NCBI GenBank assembly: GCA_031266935.1
Contig: JAISAC010000174.1
Location: forward strand, 1 to 36,500
DNA length: 36,500 nt
Source: Prevotellaceae bacterium
GTDB lineage: Bacteria; Bacteroidota; Bacteroidia; Bacteroidales; UBA932
Direction of reading: 5' to 3'
The stretch's first letter is position 1. Each line of letters starts with the position of its first letter. The position numbers were made by a program, and so were the translations under genes. Shown here in pieces: positions 27,306 through 35,067 of this stretch. The notes beneath the pieces were generated by a model. The model saw only the letters and a program-made list of their open reading frames with translations. It was not told the DNA's origin and did no database searches.

Positions 27306-27379
27306 TATATTTGCAAGCGCAATGCCGGTAAGGAATGTATCTGTCGGCTTGAGCAAGGCTTCAAGCTATGCTGAGCCGA
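27306..27379 (+). promoter_or_regulatory. trxB promoter and 5' UTR hairpin
   Basis: TATATTTG (27306-27313); TCGGCTTGAGC (27344-27354) pairs with GCTGAGCCGA (27370-27379). Confidence 0.45.
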
Positions 27380-27399
27380 TTTAAGTGAGGTTGAACAAC

Positions 27400-28350
27400 A
27401 TGAATATAGAACAAAGTATGAATATAGAACACGTAAAATGCTTAATCGTTGGCAGCGGACCTGCCGGCTACACCGCTGCCATCTATACTTCGCGGGCTAA
27501 CTTGCACCCTGTTGTTTATGAAGGTTTTGTACCGGGCGGGCAGCTAACCATGACAACGGACGTAGAGAATTTTCCCGGATATCCCGACGGCATCAGCGGC
27601 GCTGCCATGATGGAGGCAATCCGCAGCCAGGCTTTGCGCTTTGGCGCTGATATTCGGCCGGGGTTAGCCGTTCAGGTTGATCTGTCCAAGCGCCCGTTTA
27701 CCGTTACCACAGACGGCGGGCACGTGCTCGAAGCCGAAGCGCTGATAGCGGCCACAGGCGCTACGGCAAAATACTTAGGCTTAGCCTCCGAGGCCGAGTA
27801 CATGGGGCAAGGCGTGTCGGCCTGCGCCACGTGCGACGGTTTTTTTTACCGCAAGCAGGATGTTGCTGTGGTGGGCGGCGGCGATACCGCCTGCGAAGAC
27901 GCGCTGTACCTCGCCGGCTTGTGCCGAAAGGTATATATGGTGGTACGCCGCAACGTGCTGAGGGCTTCAAAAACCATGCAAAAGCGCGTGCTGGAAGCGC
28001 CAAATATTGAGGTGCTGTGGGAGCACCAAACCAGGGAGGTGCTGGGCGACGCCGGCGGCGTAAATGGCCTGCTGCTGGTCGGCGCCGGGGGCGAGGAGCG
28101 AACGGTAGCCGTAACGGGACTTTTTGTGGCAATAGGGCACCACCCCAACACGGAGCTGTTCAAAAAATGGCTAACGTTAGACGAACAAGGGTACATCGTA
28201 ACGAAAGGCAAGAGCACGGCAACAAGCGTCGAAGGCGTATTTGCCTGCGGCGACGTGCAAGACCCCGCTTACCGGCAGGCCATTACTGCCGCCGGTTCCG
28301 GCTGCATGGCGGCCATTGATGCTGAACGATTTTTGATGGAAAAAGGTTGA
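27400..28350 (+). CDS. trxB: Thioredoxin-disulfide reductase
   Basis: CLIVGSGPAGYTAAIYTSRANLHPVVYEG, SACATCDGFFYR, VVGGGDTACEDALYLA, GVFACGDVQDPAYRQAITAAGSGCMAAIDAERFL. ORF track starts at 27385 (GTG). Confidence 0.96.
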   Translation: MNIEQSMNIEHVKCLIVGSGPAGYTAAIYTSRANLHPVVYEGFVPGGQLTMTTDVENFPGYPDGISGAAMMEAIRSQALRFGADIRPGLAVQVDLSKRPFTVTTDGGHVLEAEALIAATGATAKYLGLASEAEYMGQGVSACATCDGFFYRKQDVAVVGGGDTACEDALYLAGLCRKVYMVVRRNVLRASKTMQKRVLEAPNIEVLWEHQTREVLGDAGGVNGLLLVGAGGEERTVAVTGLFVAIGHHPNTELFKKWLTLDEQGYIVTKGKSTATSVEGVFACGDVQDPAYRQAITAAGSGCMAAIDAERFLMEKG

Positions 28351-28439
28351 AACGGAAAAATAATTGCAGCATTTTTATCGGGATTTCCTCAAAAATAGCT
28401 ACCTTTACCTGATTTTTTTCACCCGATTTTTTCTATGCC

Positions 28440-29258
28440 ATGCTCATGATAAAGAAATTACATATGAAGGAATGCCTGTTTTTGCTGTCGGTGGCGGTCA
28501 TGATGGCTTCCTGCAACTCTTTTGAGAAGCTGCTCAAGAACAACGATTTTGCTCTGAAGTACCGAGAGGCCGGACGCTACTACGACATCGCCAAGTACGA
28601 CAAAGCCGTGCTGCTGTACGAAAACGTGCTGCCGTTTTACCGCAGCACGCAGCAGGAGGACACCGTGAACATTCGCATTGCGCGCAGCTACTACTACCAG
28701 CACGATTACGAAATGGCGCAGTACTACTACGAGCATTTTAGCAACAGCTTTCCGCGAAGCGGGTTTCTGGAGGAAGCCGAATTTATGCAGGGCATGTGCA
28801 GCTACAACGCATCGCATAAAGCGTCGTTAGACCAGACGGAAACCAACAGCGCCATTCAGGCTTTTAACCTCTACCTGTACAAGCATCCTCAAGGCCAAAA
28901 AGCGGATGAGTGCCGCGAAAAAATAGCCGAGCTGCAGGATAAGCTGGCGGAAAAAGCGTATCAAAGCGCAAAAATATACTACACCACCGAGCACTACAAG
29001 GCTGCAGTGGTGTCGCTGAAAAATTGCATCAAAGCCTACCCCAACTCAAAGTACCGCGAGGAGATGCTGTTCTTGATCCTAAAATCGAGCTACCTCCACG
29101 CGGAAAACAGCGTGTCCGACAGGCAGCGCGAGCGCTACCAACTCACTATCGACGAATACTACAGCTTAGTTAGCGAATACCCGAATACGAAGTACAAAAA
29201 TGAAGCGGAAAAGATGTACCAAAATCTACTCAAAAATACGAAGACTACAACAACTTGA
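28440..29258 (+). CDS. bamD: Outer membrane protein assembly factor BamD
   Basis: Lipobox ...MMASCNSFEKLLKNNDFALKYREAGRYYDIAKYDKAVLLYENV; TPR-rich; position upstream of rpoZ-coaBC. Confidence 0.92.
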   Translation: MLMIKKLHMKECLFLLSVAVMMASCNSFEKLLKNNDFALKYREAGRYYDIAKYDKAVLLYENVLPFYRSTQQEDTVNIRIARSYYYQHDYEMAQYYYEHFSNSFPRSGFLEEAEFMQGMCSYNASHKASLDQTETNSAIQAFNLYLYKHPQGQKADECREKIAELQDKLAEKAYQSAKIYYTTEHYKAAVVSLKNCIKAYPNSKYREEMLFLILKSSYLHAENSVSDRQRERYQLTIDEYYSLVSEYPNTKYKNEAEKMYQNLLKNTKTTTT

Positions 29259-29302
29259 TTTATTACGAGTTAAGTAAATAAAATGCCTATCCGCAGCATT
29301 GA

Positions 29303-29343
29303 TATTCTTAATTCTTATAATTCTTAATTCTTAATTATATTAG
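29303..29343. repeat. AT-rich short-period repeat (TTCTTAATTCTTAATT)
   Basis: tattcttaattcttataattcttaattcttaattatatta between bamD and rpoZ. Confidence 0.55.
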
Positions 29344-29347
29344 CATC

Positions 29348-29671
29348 ATGGATTTAAAGAAAACAAATGCGCCTCTTAATACCATAACCCGTGATATGGG
29401 TAAGCTGGATGTAACGGGCAACGTGTACGAATCAATTGCCATCATCGCAAAGCGCTCCAACCAAATTTCGGTGGAGATGAAGCAGGAGCTCAACAGCAAG
29501 CTGGAGGACTTCTCCAACTACACCGACACGCTGGAGGAAGTGTTTGAAAACAAGGAGCAAATAGAAATTTCGCGCTACTACGAAAAGCTTCCAAAGCCCA
29601 GCCTCATTGCAACGCAGGAATTTTTAGAGAATAAGATTTACTACCGCAAAACGGGTGAGGCTGCAAAGTAG
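29348..29671 (+). CDS. rpoZ: RNA polymerase omega-like (Rpb6/RpoZ) subunit, Bacteroidota type
   Basis: GNVYESIAIIAKRSNQISVEMKQELNSKLEDF...LPKPSLIATQEFLENKIYYRK, between bamD and coaBC. Confidence 0.85.
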   Translation: MDLKKTNAPLNTITRDMGKLDVTGNVYESIAIIAKRSNQISVEMKQELNSKLEDFSNYTDTLEEVFENKEQIEISRYYEKLPKPSLIATQEFLENKIYYRKTGEAAK

Positions 29672-29709
29672 CTTTTTGTGAGGGTGCAGGTTTCACGCTA
29701 TTCTAAGGT

Positions 29710-29760
29710 AAAGCAGCAGCGCGCAAAACGAAGTGTGCATTGCTGCTTTGCTTGTTTTAT
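29710..29760 (+). terminator. Strong intergenic hairpin between rpoZ and coaBC (terminator/attenuator-like)
   Basis: AAAGCAGCAgcGCGCA...TGTGCatTGCTGCTTT, followed by gcttgttttatt. Confidence 0.5.
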
Positions 29761-29786
29761 TAAAAAAATTAGAGCGATTTTAAACG

Positions 29787-30995
29787 ATGCTTAGCGGAAA
29801 AAAAATAGTGCTGGGCGTAACCGGAAGCATTGCAGCCTACAAGGCGGCGGCGCTGGTGCGCCTGCTGGTGAAAAGCGGCGCAGAGGTCAAGGTGCTGATG
29901 ACCAACGCGGCCAAGCAGTTCATCACGCCGCTTACGCTGGCTACGCTATCCCGGCATCCGGTGCTGGTAGAGTTTTTCTCCCCCGAAAACGGCGAGTGGA
30001 ATAGCCACGTAAAGCTGGGGCTGTGGGCAGATTTGGTGCTCGTTGCGCCGGCTTCGGCCAACACCATCGGAAAAATGGCATGTGGCATTGCCGACAACCT
30101 TTTACTCACCACCTACCTCTCGTCCAAATGCCCTACGGCCGTTGCTCCGGCTATGGATTTGGACATGTACGCCCATGCCGCTCATCAGCAAAACTTAAAT
30201 TTGCTCCGCTCGCGCGGCGTGCTGGTGATAGCGCCGGCCTGCGGCGAGCTGGCAAGCGGGCTGCAGGGGCAAGGGCGCATGGAGGAACCGGAAGAAATAG
30301 TGAAGCGGCTGCAAGCTTTTTTTGAGAAAAAAAGCCACCTAAGCGGCAAGCATTTTCTTGTTACCGCAGGCCCTACCTACGAAAGCATAGACGCCGTGCG
30401 CTTCATAGGCAACTATTCTTCGGGCAAAATGGGCTACGCCATTGCAGAAGAGCTGGCGGCGCGCGGTGCGCAGGTTACGCTGCTATCGGGGCCGGTGAGC
30501 ATAACGGCAAGCCATGCGGGCATAACGCTCTGCAAGGTAACATCGGCGCAGGAAATGTTCGACGCCGCCGTGCGCATCTTCCCCGATACCGACGGCGCGG
30601 TTATGGCGGCAGCGGTTGCCGATTTTACGCCGGAGCGTAAGGTTGAAGGTAAGCTGAAGCGGGGAGAAAATTCGCTCTCGCTAGCGCTTGCTCCCACTAA
30701 GGATATTGCAGCATACCTGGGCAGCATCAAAAAAAAGGGGCAGGCGCTGGTGGGCTTTGCGCTGGAAGCGGCCAACGAGCATGACAACGCTCTAAAAAAG
30801 CTGCGCGAAAAAAACTTTGATTTTATCGTACTCAACTCTACGAACGAGGCTGGCGCAGGCTTCAACGTTGATACGAACAAGGTGTATATCATAGACAAAA
30901 ACGGCGAACAAGCAGCCTGCGAATTGAAGCCAAAGCCTGAGGTGGCAAAGGATATTGTGGACAGGCTACAGGAGGTGTTGAATGTTGAATGTTGA
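29787..30995 (+). CDS. coaBC: Bifunctional phosphopantothenoylcysteine decarboxylase/phosphopantothenate--cysteine ligase
   Basis: GVTGSIAAYKAAALVRLLVK, PASANTIGKMACGIADNLL, VTAGPTYESIDAVRFIGNYSSGKMGYAIAEE. Confidence 0.96.
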   Translation: MLSGKKIVLGVTGSIAAYKAAALVRLLVKSGAEVKVLMTNAAKQFITPLTLATLSRHPVLVEFFSPENGEWNSHVKLGLWADLVLVAPASANTIGKMACGIADNLLLTTYLSSKCPTAVAPAMDLDMYAHAAHQQNLNLLRSRGVLVIAPACGELASGLQGQGRMEEPEEIVKRLQAFFEKKSHLSGKHFLVTAGPTYESIDAVRFIGNYSSGKMGYAIAEELAARGAQVTLLSGPVSITASHAGITLCKVTSAQEMFDAAVRIFPDTDGAVMAAAVADFTPERKVEGKLKRGENSLSLALAPTKDIAAYLGSIKKKGQALVGFALEAANEHDNALKKLREKNFDFIVLNSTNEAGAGFNVDTNKVYIIDKNGEQAACELKPKPEVAKDIVDRLQEVLNVEC

Positions 30996-31023
30996 AGAAA
31001 ATGGTAAATTTTATAGCGTCATG

Positions 31024-31246
31024 GGAACTCTTAAAAACTTTCAAAATGAGGTAATGAGGTTAATGCACATCGTTACTCTCTTTGCTACTGAGGTTGTTTT
31101 GTTGAGAAAATTAGGTAAAAATGAGGTTATACCCTCAAAAGAACCTCATTTCCAACCTAATTTTTATAACAAGACTACCTCAGTAGCCAATAGATTATTC
31201 CCCACACCCTACCTCATTACCTCATTGATGAGACTTTTAGAAGTTC
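31024..31246. repeat. Foldback (long imperfect palindrome) element, copy C, apparently complete
   Basis: Left arm ggaactcttaaaaactttcaaaatgaggtaatgaggt...ttgctactgaggttgttttg; right arm reverse complement gggaacttctaaaagtctcatcaatgaggtaatgaggt...ttggctactgaggtagtcttg; centre aaaattaggtaaaaatgaggtt/aacctcatttccaacctaatttt. Confidence 0.88.
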
Positions 31247-32172
31247 CCTCATTACTTTTCAGGAGTAGCCGAAAATATTTTTGGCTCATGGCCGCGCTGT
31301 GCACCTGTGCAGCGGCGGCGCAGGCGCAGGCTGTCCGCTGCAACGTAACGCTGAACGCCCAAAAGGTGCAGAGCACAAACCGTACGCTGTTTGAAACGCT
31401 GAAAACGGAGATAGCCAACTTCGTCAACAACCGCGCCTGGACAAGCCACACCTACCAGCAGTTTGAGAGCATAGAGTGCAACTTTATCATTACGCTCAAC
31501 GAGCAGCAAGGCGAGAACGACTTTAAGGGAACGCTACAGGTACAGGCGCAGCGCCCCGTTTACGGAAGCATTTACAACAGCCCAACCATCAATACGATAG
31601 ATAACGATTTTGAGTTTTCGTACAAGGAAAATGAGATTTTGGATTTCAGCGAAAACACGCACTCGTCGAACCTGACCTCCATGCTGGCCTACTGGGTTTA
31701 CGTTGTGCTGGGCATAGACTACGACACGTTTTCGGCCAACGGCGGCACCGAGTGGTTTCGCAGGGCAGAGCGCATAGCGCAGAACGCGCAGAGCGAAACT
31801 AAGCAAGGCTGGTCGTCGTCGTCGGGGCTAAACCGCCGCAACCGCTACTGGCTAATAGAAAATATCCTGGGCAACAAATATACGCGCGAGCGCCAGGCAT
31901 ACTACACCTACCACCGGCTGGGGCTGGACCTGATGAGCGAAAAATCCGAAGAGGGGCGCAAGCAGGTTATGCTGGCCTTGCAGGAAATGCAAAAGCTGTA
32001 TCAGGAAAAACCGGATAATACGCTGTTCTTTTACACCGTATTTTTTGATGCCAAAGCGGACGAAATCGTAAACATTTTTTCGGAAGCAACGCCTGCCGAA
32101 AAGCAGGCGGCCTACCAGCTTCTCTCTGCAATTAATAATACTAACGACCCTAAGTATAAAAAATTGAAATGA
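31228..32172 (+). CDS. DUF4835-type protein; start codon uncertain
   Basis: Signal-like RKYFWLMAALCTCAAAAQAQ then VRCNVTLNAQKVQSTNRTLFETLKTEIANFVNNRAWTSHTY; between coaBC and recN. Candidate starts: 31228 (inside the foldback element) and 31288; ORF track uses 30982. Confidence 0.8.
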   Translation: MRLLEVPSLLFRSSRKYFWLMAALCTCAAAAQAQAVRCNVTLNAQKVQSTNRTLFETLKTEIANFVNNRAWTSHTYQQFESIECNFIITLNEQQGENDFKGTLQVQAQRPVYGSIYNSPTINTIDNDFEFSYKENEILDFSENTHSSNLTSMLAYWVYVVLGIDYDTFSANGGTEWFRRAERIAQNAQSETKQGWSSSSGLNRRNRYWLIENILGNKYTRERQAYYTYHRLGLDLMSEKSEEGRKQVMLALQEMQKLYQEKPDNTLFFYTVFFDAKADEIVNIFSEATPAEKQAAYQLLSAINNTNDPKYKKLK

Positions 32173-32188
32173 CTATATTGAAATAACT

Positions 32189-33850
32189 ATGCTGCAATCG
32201 CTGATTATAGAGAACTATGCCCTGATTGATAAGCTGGAAATAAATTTCAGGCATGGATTGAATATTGTTACCGGCGAAACCGGCGCCGGTAAATCTATCT
32301 TGCTTGGCGCAATAGGGCTGCTCTTGGGCCAGCGCGCCGACGTAGCCGCGCTAAAGGACAAGGAGCGCAGCTGCGTGGTAGAGGGCATGTTTGTGGTAAC
32401 CAATCAGGATATTGAGCCGCTGTTTGAAGCCAACGATATTGACTTTAGCGGAGTTACCACCATTCGCCGCGTGATTAGCCCCAACGGCAAATCGCGCACA
32501 TTTATCAACGACCAGCCCGTAACCCTGTCCGTGCTGAAGGATATTGGAGAGAACCTGGTGGACATCCACTCGCAGCACCAGAATATGCTGCTGCAAAACG
32601 CCGCATTTCAGCTCAAGGTCGTAGATTCTTTGGCCGACAGCAAGAAGCTGCTGGACGGCTATAAACGCGCCTTTGCCAACCTGAAGCGCACCGAGCGGCA
32701 GCTGGCCGAGCTGGAGGAGCAGGCCCGCCTGTCCCAAAACGATGTGGACTACTTTACCCACCTGCTTAACGAGCTGAAAGCTGCAAGCCTGCGGGAAGGC
32801 GAGCAGGTTGAGCTGGAAAACGAGCAGCAGCAGCTCACCCATGCCGAAGAAATAAAGTCAACATTTACGCACGTGGCGACGCTGCTTTCATCGGAAGAAG
32901 CCTGCGCAACCAAAATGCTGCGCGAGGCGGCCGCCATTCTCGAAAAAACAGGCGGAGTTTTTGCAAAGGCCGAGCCGCTGGCCGACCGCCTGCAAAGCAG
33001 CCTGATTGAGGTCCGGGATGTAGCGCGCGACGTGGAGGCTATTGCCGAAAGCACAGAGGTAAACGTAGAGCGCCTCGCGGAGGTAAACGAGCGGCTTGAC
33101 CTCCTCTACGCGCTGCAAAAGAAGCACAAGGTGAGCTCGGTGGAGGAGCTGATAGCCGCGCGCGAGCAGCTGGAGCAAAAGGTGTGCTTAGTGGAAAACA
33201 TGGACGAGCAGCTGGCTGCCGTGCGCAAGGAGCGCGATGCCCTGCTCGACGAAGCCGAAAAGCAGGCGAAGCAGCTGAGCACGGCGCGCCGCAAAGTCTT
33301 CCCCAACATCGAAGCGCACGTGGTGGACATGCTGAAAGAGCTGGGGATACCCGGCGCAGCAATGCTGGTGGAGCATACTACGCTACCGGAGCTTGCCGCC
33401 AACGGAAAAGATGAAATTCGATTTCTGTTCTCCGCCAACAGGGGAATGCCGCCGCAGGACATAGCGCGGGTGGCGTCGGGAGGCGAAATATCAAGGCTCA
33501 TGCTTAGCCTCAAATCGCTGGTTGCATGGACGGGCAACCTCCCCACCATCATTTTTGACGAAATAGATACCGGCGTTTCGGGCGAAGTAGCCGACCGGAT
33601 GGGGAAAATTATCAGCAGCTTAGGCAAGTCCATTCAGGTGGTAAACATTACGCATTTGCCGCAGATAGCCAGCAAAGGACAAACGCACTTCCTTGTGTAC
33701 AAAGAAGATGCAGGCGGCGGAGCGATCACCAGCATCCGGCAGCTCTCCGATAGCGAGAGGGTTACAGAAATAGCAAAGATGCTTAGCGGCCAATCGCTCA
33801 GCGAAGCCGCAATAAAAAATGCCAAGGAGCTGCTACAAAATTGGGAGTAG
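32189..33850 (+). CDS. recN: DNA repair protein RecN
   Basis: MLQSLIIENYALIDKLEINFRHGLNIVTGETGAGKSILLGAIGLLLG, VDIHSQHQN, ASGGEISRLMLSLKSL, IIFDEIDTGVSGEVADRMG. Confidence 0.97.
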   Translation: MLQSLIIENYALIDKLEINFRHGLNIVTGETGAGKSILLGAIGLLLGQRADVAALKDKERSCVVEGMFVVTNQDIEPLFEANDIDFSGVTTIRRVISPNGKSRTFINDQPVTLSVLKDIGENLVDIHSQHQNMLLQNAAFQLKVVDSLADSKKLLDGYKRAFANLKRTERQLAELEEQARLSQNDVDYFTHLLNELKAASLREGEQVELENEQQQLTHAEEIKSTFTHVATLLSSEEACATKMLREAAAILEKTGGVFAKAEPLADRLQSSLIEVRDVARDVEAIAESTEVNVERLAEVNERLDLLYALQKKHKVSSVEELIAAREQLEQKVCLVENMDEQLAAVRKERDALLDEAEKQAKQLSTARRKVFPNIEAHVVDMLKELGIPGAAMLVEHTTLPELAANGKDEIRFLFSANRGMPPQDIARVASGGEISRLMLSLKSLVAWTGNLPTIIFDEIDTGVSGEVADRMGKIISSLGKSIQVVNITHLPQIASKGQTHFLVYKEDAGGGAITSIRQLSDSERVTEIAKMLSGQSLSEAAIKNAKELLQNWE

Positions 33851-33925
33851 AATTGAGCAGGCAGGTGAGGAACTACTCCCCCACCCTCTCACACCACCGC
33901 GCGTACTTTCGTACACGGCGGCTTC
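33850..33925 (-). mobile_element. Group II intron 3' relic: domain V and domain VI hairpins
   Basis: Minus-strand AGCCGCCGTGTAC-GAAA-GTAC-GC-GCGGTGGTGT (domain V geometry: AGC, GAAA tetraloop, 2-nt bulge) at 33891-33923; domain VI-like GGTGGGGGA-gtag-TTCCTCACC at 33864-33885. Confidence 0.65.
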
Positions 33926-34094
33926 TGTAAATTGTTGAATGCCACGTAATTCAATGTAAGGTTGAATTACACACCAAGGCTCGTTTCTGTCCGCTGCCAA
34001 AGCAGCTTGCAATTCCAATGCCTGATTTACCGTAAAATGACGGAGCAAAACCTCAAGCACATGCAGATTCGAACTCAAAAAAAAATCAAATTAT

Positions 34095-34125
34095 TTTGGT
34101 ATTTAAAAATATTGTAGTACATTTG
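34095..34125 (+). promoter_or_regulatory. Bacteroidota-type promoter
   Basis: TTTG (34095-34098)-N19-TACATTTG (34118-34125). Confidence 0.55.
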
Positions 34126-34131
34126 CCGTAC

Positions 34132-34210
34132 AAATTTTTGAAATAAGTCACAATAAGGATTATTCCGTTGTGAAAACATTCGAGGCGGGGGGTAACACCT
34201 CGCCTTTTTT
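34132..34210 (+). ncRNA. Putative ~80-nt small RNA
   Basis: Follows the promoter; TCACAA (34148-34153)/TTGTGA (34168-34173) stem with inner GGA-ttat-TCC; ends in terminator hairpin; no ORF. Confidence 0.45.
34184..34210 (+). terminator. Rho-independent-like terminator
   Basis: GGCGGGG-ggtaaca-CCTCGCC-TTTTTT (one G-U pair). Confidence 0.65.
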
Positions 34211-34328
34211 ATATGCTATCTTTATGAACGTCAAGACCATAACACTTGTCCGTAAGCTTACATTTTAATGGTTTAACCATTATTTATTGAAGGCTAAAAG
34301 ATAGCAATTGTACCTTAAGTACGGTAGT

Positions 34329-34569
34329 AAGCGTGGTTGCGTGGTCTTGATTTTTATCGTACGCGCTTGGAAAACCTGTGTTTTTCATCTAATAAGGCTT
34401 ACAGTATCGGCTTCTTGCTTTTTGGGACAAAACTTCCGCTACGGAAACGTTGGTAATCTCAACTCACGGATTTATCAAAAAGCAAAACGACGTTCCAAAA
34501 CAGGAAATTCAAAAAGCCGTTCAAAGCAGGACAAAATATTTTGAAGGTAAACTTAAAAGCAAGAAAAAA
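34329..34569 (+). pseudogene. Decayed Gp49/HigB-like (DUF891-type) toxin
   Basis: Frame from 34402: QYRLLAFWDKTSATETLVISTHGFIKKQNDVPKQEIQKAVQSRTKYFEGKLKSKKK* resembles the toxin C-terminus; upstream part (GLDFYRTRLENLCFSSNKAY) is in another frame and stops interrupt the N-terminal region. Confidence 0.6.
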
Positions 34570-34859
34570 TGAAAACATACACATTCGACGAAGTAAAGGA
34601 CAAACTCATTGGGAAAGTTGGGACACCGAGAAGAGACCATTTTGAGTCTGAGCTTCAAATGGACTTAATTGGCCACTCCATTAAGCAGACGCGGCAAGAG
34701 CGTAACTTGACGCAAGAAGAGCTGGGCAAGCTTATAGGTGTTCAAAAAGCCCAAATCTCACGGCTTGAAAACAACGCAAACAACATAACAATGGGCACCT
34801 TATTGAGAGTATTTACTGCGCTAAACGTAAAAATAAAGCTGCAAGTTGAAGCAGTCTAA
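34569..34859 (+). CDS. XRE-family HTH antitoxin (HigA-like)
   Basis: MKTYTFDEVKDKLIGKVGTPRRDHFESELQMDLIGHSIKQTRQERNLTQEELGKLIGVQKAQISRLENNANNITMGTLLRVFTALNVKIKLQVE. Confidence 0.88.
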   Translation: MKTYTFDEVKDKLIGKVGTPRRDHFESELQMDLIGHSIKQTRQERNLTQEELGKLIGVQKAQISRLENNANNITMGTLLRVFTALNVKIKLQVEAV

Positions 34860-35067
34860 TTCAACTTTCGGAAATTGTGTTTAAGCGGCTAATTCCACTT
34901 AATTCTCCCCCTGCCAACATCTTTTAGCTGCAAAAATGCTTACAGGTACCGTTATTTTCTATAAAGATGCTTATATTTGTAGGAATATACCTGTCGGTAA
35001 GCTGCGTTATCGGTATCGTCCTTTCCGGCAATTGCAAATAGTTAAATCGTAAATAGCTTATTGAATT

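Noticed and set aside
27120-27356. 78-aa minus-strand ORF upstream of trxB
   Set aside because: Covers the trxB promoter/leader, no domain, no start context.
30982-31227. N-terminal extension of the DUF4835 ORF as native protein sequence
   Set aside because: It is the in-frame translation of the foldback element plus the overlap with the coaBC end.
33833-34078. 81-aa minus-strand ORF as a real protein
   Set aside because: Its C-terminal half is the translation of the group II intron domain V/VI-like sequence; no protein family recognised.
34308-34544. 78-aa ORF as a real protein
   Set aside because: Another frame of the same DNA gives a convincing toxin-like C-terminus ending just before the antitoxin ATG; the listed ORF also uses a TTG start.
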